Assembly (NCBI GenBank): GCA_021399435.1
Contig: JAJTUP010000058.1
Span: 186,001 to 250,000, forward strand
From: Diaporthe sp. PMI_573
Taxonomy: Eukaryota > Ascomycota > Sordariomycetes > Diaporthales > Diaporthaceae
Direction: 5' to 3'
DNA length: 64,000 nt
A program made the translations under genes and the position numbers. Within the stretch, counting starts at the first letter, position 1. Each line of letters starts with the position of its first letter. The notes beneath the pieces were generated by a model that worked only from the letters and a program-made list of their open reading frames with translations, did no database searches and had not been told where the DNA came from. Positions 10,401 through 19,897 of the stretch are shown in pieces.

Positions 10401-13400
10401 CTGCCAGAGACTGACCACGGTAGGCAACGTAACGACTGTTCACCCAGACAATTTCACCAGTCCTTGGCAGAGTCACAAAGAGTTGCGCTGGTATGGAATC
10501 TAGGATGAGGTCCTTCAACTTGTCCGTAGGTAAAGCCATTTCGGAGGTATTTGTGGGCATGGTATCAGCTCGAGATGGAGTTCCCCTTGTGGGAATGGTC
10601 GAGCCTGGAGGCAATGATTGGAAGGTCGTAGCAAAGTCTCCCCCATAAGAATGGAGCTTGACATGGCGGTGAGGGGTCTGGAACGACGTCCTAGCCCCCT
10701 TGGTCTCGGCTTGTTTGTCCTCTTTGCTTTCTGATGTTGCCTCCTTGCCCGTCGCCTTCTTCGTGGAGGCTACTTGGGTGGGGTCCTCTGCCGCCTTGAC
10801 GGCAGATTCCGCAGGCGTGTCATCCTCATTAACATCGGGGCTGAAATGTCCAGACTCTATGGACATTCCACCAGATAGGCGTAGGGAGGAGCGCTTCTCC
10901 GACGTCGTGCTACTCCTGGAATTGCGTCTGACCCGGTGTTGTATAGCAGACGAAAACTCGGGCTTGCTGTTCGCTTTGGACTTGGTCGTGAAGTAGCTGT
11001 CACCGCCCGCAGGGGCGGGACTTGATACCGGAGGTCGCTTGTCCATCATGGTCCCAAAGCCAGCGGACTCCCAGCCTGGCGTGCCCCCAGGAGTGCCCGT
11101 CACGCTTCGCGACTGCGTAGAGTACTCGCTCGGGCTCGTTATGCTTCCAACCAGCGAGTTGTCCGCAGCCTCCTCAGGGGCTGCGTAGTTGATGATCGCT
11201 GGATCTGTGATCGGTCGGCCCTCGGAATCCACGGCGCCGAATCCAGCAACTCTTGGCCTCCGGTGGTGCATTCTACTGACCTCAGCCTCCAAGTTGCTAT
11301 AGTGGCGGCAGAGCGCAAAGGATGTCGCGAGATGAGGTGAAAGATGCTCTAACGAGTAGCGAAGATTAGAAGGATATGGTATAGTGGGGCTGAGTATGGA
11401 CAGAATGGCTACGGGAGTTTGCTTTTCTTTCCGGAACGCGTCTGGGTCGATATGCTTCTCAGCATCCATATGGTTGTCCTTCCCGCGACGCGAAGACCTT
11501 TGCTCCATAAGCGTGGTGTCAAGTTTGAACCCGCTAGATGGCTTCGAGAGGAGTGGATGCCTCAAGGGGATATGCAGGACAGTCCAAGCATTGTCTACCC
11601 CGATGGCCTCTTGTGGCCCTATTGCGGTGTAGTCTGGAGTCGTCTGAGTGGGATCAAAAGATGATTCATCGACTATAGCTTCGGTGAAGAAGGGATTGCC
11701 CTTTGGATCGGCTCGAATCGCAGGCGAGGGAGCCGGTGACTGTGACCACGGAGAGGGGGGTGCTTGCTCATACTCCTCGTACTTCGGGGTAGGTGGTCGT
11801 CTGGGTTCTCCTTCCGAAATCATCTTGTCAATATTTTGCGTGGCCCTCCTCTCATTAGGGTGACTCCTCATTGGGTGAGCCGAGCTCAGGATATTAGACA
11901 GCTTCGTGGAAGAGTCGTGCCGGATCCATCTGCCCTTCTTCCTGAGGCCTTCCGGCGAGTGAGCGCGGCCAGGTGGTTTGGTATCCGCGGCCTTGACCTG
12001 GGACACATCCTCAAAGTATGGATAGCTTCGCGTCAGGGCGATCACGCGCCCTCGCTCCAGCACTTTGGTCACGCCGTGGTGGTCGATCAGCGGATCCGCC
12101 TCGTAGTCTAAGGCTTGCAGCAGTTCAAAAACTCTGCCCTGTATCTCCGGTGCCGGCGCATCCCATCCACCAGCCACTTCGGGTGCTTCTGCGTCGTGTT
12201 CTTCCAAGGCCTGTTGGTTCAATCCCATGTGCGGTATTGCAGTCTCAGGATACGTGCTTTGGCTTCGGGCCAATACGCCTGGTCTCTTTAACAGGGGCCG
12301 GGCCTTAGCAGATGTTGCGTCCTTTTGTTTTTCCTCTTCATACGCCGTGAAAGAGTGGCGAGTATGAATGTGGGGGCGTGTTGGCGACTGTAAGCGCAAG
12401 GTGTCGTCGTCCGCCGGTGATAGAACCTCAGACACGTCACCCATGCTGCTAGGCACGAGACTACTGCCCCTGGCCATGTACTCCATGCTCAAGCTATCTT
12501 CTGGCCGTGCGTTGTAGGTTGCTTTCTGGCCCCACGGAACGTTTTCCAGATCAGTTGAGTCAGCGGGTACTGACAATGTCAGCCTCTCAGCCTTGAAGCA
12601 AACCGTCATGATGTATACAACAGTCTTCCACCAGGCCTCCAGCCCCGGCTCGGCCGACAACATCAATGACAATCCGTAAAGATTGGGAGTGGGAAAATCC
12701 GGGTCATCGCCTGGGTTGACTGCACCAGTGGGCTGAAATGTTATCGTAGATGCAGGCGTCGAAGGGTTGGACAAGATCTTATCCTGGGGTCGAGAGGCAC
12801 CATGACCGCGCGTTCCCACATTGGACATGGAAGACACGTCGTACAGCGCTCCGGTTGGTGACAGCGTCGTGAAGGGCCTATGCAGAGATGAAGGAATATA
12901 TCCAGGATTGCTGGCCATCCGGGGGAATGGGTACGACGGTGTTTTGGCAACGAAGCCGGGAGTGACACCGCCCCTGATTGTTTGGTTAGACTCTGTCGAG
13001 GCATTAGTTGATGTGGTAGATGGCCCCATCGGGCTGGGTGTGTTTGTAGCAGCGGCAGCGGCGGCGGCGTCCTCGAGGATAGGCGAGACTCTGTTTAGCG
13101 GTTGAGCGGGAGCTTGGCTGGGCTTTGTGCCGAGACCTTGCCGCTGAATCTCCCCGGTCAGCTTCTCGCGATACTGGCTGAGCTGGGTCGCAGAGTCCTT
13201 GGAGGACTTGGGGGGGCTGGACTCCGGCGGGTTCGCCCCATCATCACCACTGCTGGGTGCAGTCTCGGGGTCACTGCTCGGCTGCTCCCGGGCGTGGGAC
13301 GCAAGCCCTCCAGCCGACTTGCCGCTGCCACCAACATAGCTTGAGGCGCCACTCCTGCTGAATGCCAGAATCCTTGGGTCTTGCAGAGGCTGCCTGCCCT

Positions 13401-13584
13401 CTCCTGCGGCTTTGGGGCGATCTGACATCACGGCTCGCTCATTTCCTTGCGACGTCGGCGACGCATCTGAGTGTCCGGGCTGATTCTCCTGCGGCGCGGT
13501 TGAAGGTGCCGGCAGAGATTTGGGCGAGCGGCGCGTGTCGAACTGGTTGTCCCGGTCCTCAGCGCTTTGAATCGACCTTGGCAT
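7450..13584 (-). CDS. Hybrid sensor histidine kinase
   Basis: The frame encodes 2044 residues, 2024 after removal of an in-frame 60-base intron at 7728-7669 (GTTAGT...GGCCAG, perfect TACTAAC branch site) that falls inside the receiver domain. Residues 1-300 are disordered, rich in S, P, T and A. A conserved segment follows at about 310-345 (EAWWKTVVYIMTVCFKAERL), seen in a class of fungal hybrid kinases and possibly GAF-related. Two PAS domains span about 1020-1145 and 1150-1345. HisKA has the phospho-acceptor H1372 in SNMSHEIRTPL. HATPase_c has the N box (about 1481) and GGSGLGLVISRQL (about 1556). A degenerate receiver-like stretch lies at about 1715-1845 and a C-terminal receiver at 1898-2040 with VLLVEDNP and acceptor Asp in CDLHMPRKDGY. 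It should autophosphorylate on His and feed an HPt/response-regulator phosphorelay upstream of a MAP kinase. No membrane segment, so cytosolic. Intact. Confidence 0.95.
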   Translation of the reverse strand: MPRSIQSAEDRDNQFDTRRSPKSLPAPSTAPQENQPGHSDASPTSQGNERAVMSDRPKAAGEGRQPLQDPRILAFSRSGASSYVGGSGKSAGGLASHAREQPSSDPETAPSSGDDGANPPESSPPKSSKDSATQLSQYREKLTGEIQRQGLGTKPSQAPAQPLNRVSPILEDAAAAAAATNTPSPMGPSTTSTNASTESNQTIRGGVTPGFVAKTPSYPFPRMASNPGYIPSSLHRPFTTLSPTGALYDVSSMSNVGTRGHGASRPQDKILSNPSTPASTITFQPTGAVNPGDDPDFPTPNLYGLSLMLSAEPGLEAWWKTVVYIMTVCFKAERLTLSVPADSTDLENVPWGQKATYNARPEDSLSMEYMARGSSLVPSSMGDVSEVLSPADDDTLRLQSPTRPHIHTRHSFTAYEEEKQKDATSAKARPLLKRPGVLARSQSTYPETAIPHMGLNQQALEEHDAEAPEVAGGWDAPAPEIQGRVFELLQALDYEADPLIDHHGVTKVLERGRVIALTRSYPYFEDVSQVKAADTKPPGRAHSPEGLRKKGRWIRHDSSTKLSNILSSAHPMRSHPNERRATQNIDKMISEGEPRRPPTPKYEEYEQAPPSPWSQSPAPSPAIRADPKGNPFFTEAIVDESSFDPTQTTPDYTAIGPQEAIGVDNAWTVLHIPLRHPLLSKPSSGFKLDTTLMEQRSSRRGKDNHMDAEKHIDPDAFRKEKQTPVAILSILSPTIPYPSNLRYSLEHLSPHLATSFALCRHYSNLEAEVSRMHHRRPRVAGFGAVDSEGRPITDPAIINYAAPEEAADNSLVGSITSPSEYSTQSRSVTGTPGGTPGWESAGFGTMMDKRPPVSSPAPAGGDSYFTTKSKANSKPEFSSAIQHRVRRNSRSSTTSEKRSSLRLSGGMSIESGHFSPDVNEDDTPAESAVKAAEDPTQVASTKKATGKEATSESKEDKQAETKGARTSFQTPHRHVKLHSYGGDFATTFQSLPPGSTIPTRGTPSRADTMPTNTSEMALPTDKLKDLILDSIPAQLFVTLPRTGEIVWVNSRYVAYRGQSLAELHADPHASFHPDDRETYLKAWGRAVKTSTDFQMNVRIRRFDGAFRCFSARVVACKNKRNEIVYHLGSYTDIHEQTMAELKVVRQQEIEASEAKYRFLANLIPQIIFTATEDEGITFANEQWLAYTGQSEDDALGLGFMDYVHPEDLAKCRIPSGQHSATPPLGRARKGKKSQAEGHKANKPPEHPTPKNTTHAESNIRGVHHPLSRQNSSSSDSVYELPSANLTELARDGVVKVGTDSNGRLSYSTEIRLRTKTGEYRWHLVRCVEIDNIGNGSSSYFGSATDINDHKLLEAKLQEAMESKSRFLSNMSHEIRTPLIGISGMVSFLQDTTLNEEQRDYTNTIQTSANSLLMIINDILDLSKVDAGMMKLNHEWLHTRALIEDVNELVSAMAIARRLELNYIVEEDVPVWVKGDRVRIRQVLLNVIGNAIKFADTGEVFSRCKVRTDASGLGEQQVMLEFAVIDTGRGFTEEESKLIFKPFSQIDGSSTRAHGGSGLGLVISRQLVELHGGKMDGTAVPGKGATFTFTAKFGLPTADDHPDVTTSPELPKTPAVLEEIPTQPFRQFTITKHRSSSAASPSHGEQESSPAVASSGSSSPSVTSAGTRVTGRSSISSVNVGLARFSEAARASGQDLTQKKLEMPSGRTSPGQTPTPENPSKIVTAKEFRPPMFSILVICPQKYSREATTQHIEMTLPKDVPHQITALAGAQEAKQLLSHDDPVIFTHILINLTSSEGVLGLLSEISSSTLLNKTKVVLLSDSIQRQALTKLVEGSNLTDVVSDSRVTYVYKPVKPSRLAVVFDPAKEGDMSVDRNRSTAQKIVETQKKSYQEVEKRMGNKGYKVLLVEDNPVNQKVLKKYLIKVGLEVELAADGEECTDKVFSHDHGFYSLILVSIKTSVSLPWLFGILTTGQCDLHMPRKDGYQACREIRVWEAKNKHGQMPIIALSANVMSDVQEKCVEAGFSDYVTKPVDFIDLSTALSKFF

Positions 13585-14201
13585 GCCTCATAGGTGCTGT
13601 TCCATTGGAATGGCGTCGGGGACAGTCTGGATTACTGGTCGCGGCAGTCTGGACGTCGCAATTGGGTTGTCGTAGTCGCTCTACAGCATGCACGTAGAGG
13701 TCGTTGCGACGAGGCGGAAAGGGGGTGGGGGGGCGGCGCGCACGACGGATTTGCACCTGGCAAAACTGGGCAACAGAGGTCGCGAGGATGCCGCGGGAGT
13801 AGAAGTTAAAACGGGTTTAAAGAGGCCAGTCAAGGACACAAGGCAAGATGAAGCAAGGCCAGGGCGGGGCGAGGCAAGGCAAGGCAAAGCAGAGGCAAAG
13901 GCAAGGCAAGTCAGAGGCAGCTGACGGCGGCGGCAAAAGTGGAATTTTGAGTCTGGCTTTGTCGATTTCCTAGAGGCAGGCGAGGTACGAACGAATCGAT
14001 GACCAAACGAGGTAGGCAGGCAGGAAGACAGGTAGGCCGGGTCCTGCAATACAGCAATTGCAGCTGGGAGACGGGAAGCACGTCCAGGGTCAACCTGACT
14101 GAACGGGACGGGCAAAAGCCAGTGCGGGTGGTTTGGGTGTGGTCGGTATGACGTAGGTGTGCGGCTGCCAAGCTCCCACAGTTGCTCGAGTTGCTGATAC
14201 T
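13585..14201. other. Upstream region of the histidine kinase gene
   Basis: No coding region. The stretch holds a purine-rich run of GGCAA/GGCAAA units at about 13850-13925 and pyrimidine-rich tracts, consistent with a long 5' leader or promoter. No TATA box could be fixed. Confidence 0.4.
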
Positions 14202-14396
14202 TGTCAGATTATCACCCTTTTAGGTATGTGGGACGTGTAATTATGGTCCAATTGATGGGGTGGTAACTGGGTGTATTGTGATGATGTCTTGTCTTGGTTC
14301 TCTAGTGCGACCCCACCCGTTGGGGGGCTGGTTTTGTCATGACGGACATATTGATGCCTCAGGCACACACCTCTTGGCTACCCGTCACATCTGACA
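14202..14396. mobile_element. Solo LTR, 195 bp (copy A)
   Basis: The element begins TGTCAGATTATC and ends CACATCTGACA, so it has the inverted ends TGTCAGA/TCTGACA. Base by base it is identical to copy C at 49163-49357. The flanking five bases (ATACT and GATTC) do not match, unlike the two other copies, so recombination or loss at one edge is likely. No retrotransposon body lies next to it. Confidence 0.8.
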
Positions 14397-15890
14397 GATT
14401 CTGTTATGTTCTTGTGCCGATTGTGAGGCTGACATTCCGTTCCGTGCCGAGCTGCTCACTGCTATATGGACGGAGGCTCCCTCTCCTGCTGACTTTGCCA
14501 CCTGTTCATCGACAATGGCCTGTGTCCGTTTGTCCCATAGTGCCAGTATAAATGGGTTGATGGTTTTAAGGTTTTCTATGGGTATGTCCTTTAGTACACA
14601 CACACACACACAATTGGCTTGAAGAATTCTTCAAGCTCTTAGTACCCAACAAAATCCAGAGGGGTTTTAAAATTTCCGTATTAGGAAATTTTTCTTATCG
14701 CCCTTATCGTTGGTCTTAGCGTCTTAGCATCTGCCACCTGGTCGCCCACCTGCCAGCTGTCACGGCCGGTGCGAGATGCAGCATGGTGTCACGGCCAGCG
14801 CGAGATGCAGCATGGGAGCTGGGTCTATTGGCGCTATCAACGAATATTCTAAGCCAAAGAGAAAGAAGGAAAAAGGGAGAGCGAAGCTCATGCGATCCCT
14901 GGACTGCGTAAAAGTCTTGACGCGACTGTGGGGCTCAGGGTTAGGGCCTTGTGACGGCCAGGGCTTGCTTGACCGTGGCTGCCGTCACACCCATCTTTCC
15001 CTGATGCACCATCTTAATTTAGATCGTTTAGACTGGACTGCTATTAGCAGAGTCTCTTATTTTAAGTCCCTTTTAGAGTTCCCGAGAGTTGCCGCCGGCT
15101 ATAATCTGCTATGACGTGGGGATAAATTTGATTGGTGGAGTTGACTAGGCCATCATGCTGAAACGTCTACTCCTCATCATGCTCAGGTTGCTTTTTCCTC
15201 CCTCTTCCTATCTTACATCCACCTCAGAATCATCACCATAAGCATCACGCATTTTCTTTATCAAAACCTCCATTAATCCACCACAATACCTCCATCCTCA
15301 ATGATCAGGACCAATCGGCCTGCCCTGTCTACTTCCATAGGTTGTTGGACGAGTGTTTGCAGAAATGTCGTCTGGAATCAATGACGCGATTAACACAAAC
15401 ACCACTAGCACAAGTACGTTCCTATCGCCGATCAGTTGATATCGATAGCCTCCACCACATATGGCTGTATTGTTTTTTGACACGGTCGTCGTATTCCCGC
15501 AGCTTGGAGGCATTATCCTCTAGCATCCAGTCAGGCTGCTAGAGGGCTAGAATTTTAGCTAAGTACTTAGAAATACTGTGAAATTATGCGGGTCAGGGTC
15601 TTCAAAAGTGACTTTAAATACTAGGCGCCCTCTAGTAAATTCAGGTACTGGGTGGGTGGAAAGTTGGAGCTGGGTGGGCGGAGTCTGGCTGTTGCTAAAC
15701 GACTACTTCATGCATCTTCTGGTTGATAATCAAATTCCACTTCGAGAATCAACCCTCGCTATGCCTAAGATAGAAATTCGCCCATCAAGGGGCACCCTAT
15801 TGTGCTACACTTCACATTGGACCATATTTCCTGAAATCTCCCGTGTTTCAATTGGTGCTAGAGGTAAACATTCAGACCTAGACAATATAT
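14397..15890. other. Non-coding stretch with small duplications
   Basis: Contains an (AC)n tract at 14595-14612 and a near-perfect tandem pair of about 29 bases at 14761-14818 with the shared core GCGAGATGCAGCATGG. Several short frames occur (for example a 112-codon plus-strand frame from 14776) but none shows domain features or introns. No gene supported. Confidence 0.35.
14595..14612. repeat. (AC)n microsatellite
   Basis: About nine AC units. Similar tracts occur at 29879-29924 and 63767-63785. Confidence 0.9.
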
Positions 15891-16208
15891 CTAGTGCGGA
15901 GAGCTGCACTCGTAAAAGTCGCTGCCAGTCTTCTTCACAGCCGTGATTGCATCTTCCTCAGAACCCGTGTACGCTGCCTTTGTTGCTGTGGGTGGAAGCC
16001 CAGAAACCGGCAGTACATCGTGCCCAGAATAGACACTCAGGATGCAATGGGAGCCGATACCGTAAGGAAGACTAACGACTGTCCAAGAGTGTTTGTTTCT
16101 TCCCTCTGCTCCCCCTTCGATGGCGTTGAGGAAAGAATGCAAGATACGATTCGCGGCATCCTCATTATACTCCATGATTTCTAAATGGAATGTTGCCTGA
16201 ACACCCAT
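15891..16208 (-). CDS. Small hypothetical protein, 105 residues
   Basis: True ATG at 16208, start MGVQATFHLEIMEYNEDAAN, end SDFYECSSPH. Composition is balanced and mildly acidic, with the hydrophobic segment SWTVVSLPYGIGSHCILSVY in the middle and two cysteines. There is no signal peptide. The frame stands out from the AT-rich DNA on both sides by its length and codon mix. I do not recognise the family, and a shadow reading on the plus strand is of similar length, so this remains tentative. Confidence 0.4.
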   Translation of the reverse strand: MGVQATFHLEIMEYNEDAANRILHSFLNAIEGGAEGRNKHSWTVVSLPYGIGSHCILSVYSGHDVLPVSGLPPTATKAAYTGSEEDAITAVKKTGSDFYECSSPH

Positions 16209-17131
16209 CTTCGGTTCTAATAATAGGACTTAAGGTGAGTCTCATAAGTTAGGCGAACGGGATTTTAATAAAGTCTTGTTTTACCACTTTGAAAATGATA
16301 CAGTAGAGGTGTATCTGTACAACCAATTGATACGATTTAGAGATAACCATCCACAGTCTGTCCTTTGACGAAATGTAGGCAGTCCGCGCTCTTATAATGT
16401 CATGCGTCCTCACTCATACACCTAGGATAGTGTATCAAAGTATGTAGGTACTGTACTAGTATAAGTACTGTTGTTTTTATGTTTGTTAATACTATATATT
16501 GTCCTAAATACGGTATGGCATAGTATTTAACTGGTTCTTGGAAGTATAAGCGTGTCTGAAAAGTACATATTAACTATTTTATTTTTATACTGTACTTCAC
16601 GAGAGGGAAGGCTGCAGGCAAACGTAGTGAAATGCTTCTCAATGGATTGAAGGCTGAAAATCTCCGCAGACTCCTATCAATATCATTCGACCTCGGAATC
16701 CTCCAGAGCCTCCTGCCTCGGAGGAAAAACATAACAAGACGAGGATGTTGCTACTGTACAGTACTGTAGCATTGTCACTGTACTAAATTATTGCGTAGGG
16801 AATTGATAGGAAGGACGCAAACGTGAGTCCTTTTTGAAGAGCTGATAAAGTACTTTCATAAAATGTCTAAGTACTTCATAGTACATACATGGGTATATAC
16901 AGAAACAAATACCTATCAAACCGTGTTTTACGCTCTACACTATAGTACTTTTCTGATCGTTGCAGAGCTAAACGTACCTGATTTCTTGAACATGAATATG
17001 GAAGTTCGGTAGTATGTATATACTCCTTTATCAACAGGAGAGCTGCCTTTTACTGTTAACATGATCGGTGCCACTGTTTAGCCAGTTTTAATTACAAGCC
17101 GGTGTTGCATAATTGCTTATACCACTTCCAA
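16209..17131. other. AT-rich stretch with TACTGTAC-like motifs
   Basis: Nearly 1 kb without genes. Motifs of the type GTACTGTAC, AGTACTT and TATAGTAC recur (about 16430-16480, 16585-16600, 16745-16790, 16850-16890, 16940). It lies immediately upstream of the MADS-like fragment and recombinase gene. Confidence 0.4.
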
Positions 17132-17266
17132 ATGAATCCAGAAGCTCGAAGAATAGTGATGAAAAGAGCTAAGCGTGAACGTGAGATGTTTCGAAAGCGA
17201 CTGCGGACGATTATGAAAAAGGTAGAAGGACTTCATACTCAATGTGGAGGGGATTGTTTCCGGTAG
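17132..17266 (+). pseudogene. MADS-like N-terminal fragment
   Basis: An ATG-initiated frame of 44 codons ends at TAG (17264). It is strongly basic and its second half, 'FRKRLRTIMKKVEGLHTQCG' followed by GDCFR, follows the pattern of the DNA-binding helix of small fungal MADS-like proteins (R..TL.KKA.EL..LCG.DV). It is in the same frame as the recombinase ORF that begins at 17291. Two readings are possible: an unrelated truncated gene abutting the recombinase, or part of one gene in which the TAG is removed by a 45-base intron (GTAGAA at 17222 to CGGTAG at 17266). The first seems better because the peptide does not resemble the usual recombinase N-terminus. Confidence 0.35.
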
Positions 17267-17290
17267 TGGATCGCTGCCCACGCCGAGGAC

Positions 17291-19897
17291 ATGGGACTCA
17301 CGCGCGAGCAAACGTTCGTCAAGAAAGAAGCTACAGCGGAAGACGTCGCCTTAGTGTTGAGAACTCTATGGACGCGCGCTGAAGATATACCGTGCGACCC
17401 AGTCACCCGGGTATCCTTCCACAACACTCTCCTGCTCGGCGCCATCTGTGGCTTCCGCCCAGGCGTCCTCGAGAATCTGAAGTACCGGCAGGTCACTCTT
17501 TTAGTCCTGCGGGACCCCAAAACCCAGCGGAAGAGACTCGTCGCCAGCTTCACTATTCGCCAGAATAAGCAGCGCGCCAGCGCCATTCGGCGGGATCAGT
17601 CCAACGTGTAAGCTGATCTCTTATCCGTACGCGTCTCGTTGCCATATGCTGACGCCTCCAGCCTCGAACTTTCCGTAACGCTCGTCCCGCAGAAGATATT
17701 CTGCCCTGTCAGCCTTGTGGTTGCGCGGGCGTTGGCAGATGACGCCTTCGACCCTTCGTTTGATTCGGTCCACTCGCTGCTGAGTCGGCCCGACCTGGAG
17801 CACACACAGTGCATCCAGCTGAAGTGGAAGGATGAAGCTCTCGACAGGGAGATCTTTCCACTCACGTACAATCGCTTTGGGGAGTTGTGGAGGCGTACGA
17901 TTATTGTTGCGGGTTACCCGGAGCGCATACGTCCTTACGCCATTCGCGTCGGGGCAGGGAGCAGATTAGACGGTAGCTGTCCCCTTTATCTGACCGTCCA
18001 CCTTGGCTGCTGTCGTTACAAATCTGATAGAGAATGTCTTACAGGTGTGTTCACGCACGCGCTTCGAAACTATATCATGTCGCACACGAGTGGTGTCTTC
18101 GGCCGCAGCTACCAAACCAGACACATCAGGGAGAACCTCATGGCAGCTCTGACACCCGAGACCGACCGCGACGAAGAACTCTTTCAGCTGTTGCGCCAGG
18201 CGTGTTTGAGGTGCGATGACGCGGCTCCCATCTACCCAACCAGGGACGATATAAATCGGTGGGAGCAGACCCGGAAAGACTTGCGCAACTTGCGCGAGAG
18301 CAGCGACGGAGCCAAGTCCAGCAAGCGGCAGCAAATCATCAACCGATTGTCACAGCTCCAGGTCGACGAAAGGAGGACGGCTTACTTCAAAGAAGCCGAG
18401 AGACGGAGAGCCCTTGGGGTGTCGACCGCCGATCTGGCGCAGGGCAGGGCCCGCAATCCGCGGCACTGCTTCCAGAGGAACGCAGCCGCAGCCGAGGCGA
18501 TTGGAGACTTCCTTGAGCGAGAACAGGACGGCCGCGGCGACGACGCGTCGACTGAGTACATGGGCAAGCTGGTTGCATACCTTGAAAATAGGCCCGTCGA
18601 GTCGCAGACATCCCCAAAGACTCCCCCAACGTGCTTTCTCTGCCCACAGTCTGCTGCCAAAGGCAAGGCCACCTTGGGAACCTGGAAGGAGGTGTGGCAG
18701 CACACTCGCCGGAAACACAGCGCCAGCTACCCCTTTCCCTGTCCCGAATGCATGCGCCTGGGACTCGACGGCTACATCATAAGTAATCTGAGCGAGTGGA
18801 GCGGCCATGTACACGAGCAGCACGCCGAAGGAAAGGACGAGCCGCCGCGATGCCTATTGGGCTGTGGAACCTATGTTACCCGGTCTGCCCTGAACATTCA
18901 CTACCACTCTTATCACACGCCTGACTTGACCTTTGCCGTGCCTTTTCCCTGTCCCGAGTGCCGCCGCCTGGGACTTGGAGACTGCATGATAGGCAACTCT
19001 GCCGGCTGGATCGACCACGTCGAGTGGTGTCACGACCCCAAACACGCGCCATATTCGAAGGAAGGCACCGCTGTGCACAGATGCCTCCTGTGTAATCCAG
19101 GCCAGGGCTACGCGACCTTGTCAGCTCTGTCGAGGCATACGACAGTATATCACATTGCCGAGAAACCAATTTTCGCTAGCACCTTCCCGTGTCCCGAATG
19201 CCGCCGCCTAGAGTGGGCCGATTGCTTCATACACAGTCCGTCCGAATGGAGCAGTCATGTGGCAAGCTGTCACGGGCGCGAGCACGCTCCCGGTCTGCCA
19301 TCGTCGTCGATCCGCTGCCTCCTATGCGACAAGTCAGTATACAACCTGAAGTATCATGTCTTGCGGGCGCACTTCAACGCAGGGCTCTTCTCGGAGCCGT
19401 TCGCGTGTCCCGGGTGCGCCAGGCTTGGCCAGAAGGCGGATGATTGTGTGACTGGCGTGCCCTGGATACACGGTTATGACGCGTGGCGAAGCCACTCCGC
19501 AGCCGTCCACTCCGAGACGGCCCCCAGGATGGGCCCAAAGGAGCGCACACGGTGTCTCGTCTGCAACCAATCCTTCAATGATATGCCCGGACACTTTGGC
19601 AGGACGCATGTTCGCAAAGGTCTCTTCTCCAAACCGTTCCGCTGCCCGGAGTGTGCCAGAGAGGGAATGGCTGAAGGTGACGGCGGGCCCCTGATCAGTA
19701 CCCGCGAGGAGTGGGATATCCACTGCGAGGCCATTCACAACGACACGTCGCCGTCCACGGCCGGAGTCAGTCTTGGGTTGATGCGGAAGAGGCAGCGCAG
19801 GAGAGATGATGCCTCCGATACTGAAGATTGGTCACGGAAGCGCAGCATACTCTCGCGAGAGGGCAGTGTTTCTCCGATTGACCCTGCCTTATTTTAG
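17291..19897 (+). CDS. DUF3435 tyrosine recombinase with zinc-finger array
   Basis: Exons 17291-17607, 17662-17972 and 18045-19897; introns 17608-17661 (GTAAGC...GCTGAC...CCAG) and 17973-18044 (in frame, no stop). The product is 826 residues. It matches the DUF3435/FluG-domain family, the superfamily of Starship 'captain' recombinases and relatives: 'GAICGFRPGVLENLKYRQVT', 'FCPVSLVVARALADDAF', RPYAIRVGAGSRLDG and 'NYIMSHTSGVFGRSYQT'. Candidate catalytic residues in the spliced protein are R56, Y198/R201, H223 and Y232, with the spacing of tyrosine recombinases. The N-terminal core-binding part usual in the family is missing or not in frame. From 18630 to 19740 comes an array of about ten C2H2 fingers in two alternating types (CLLC... 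and PFPCPECRRLG...). It may cut and rejoin DNA at element ends; activity is uncertain given the short N-terminus. Confidence 0.85.

Noticed and set aside
11764..13344. Several plus-strand ORFs opposite the histidine kinase
   Set aside because: They are antisense shadows of GC-rich kinase codons, without motifs or introns.
15298..15542. Small spliced gene near 15368
   Set aside because: A possible GTACGT...GATAG intron exists, but the joined peptide has no protein-like character.
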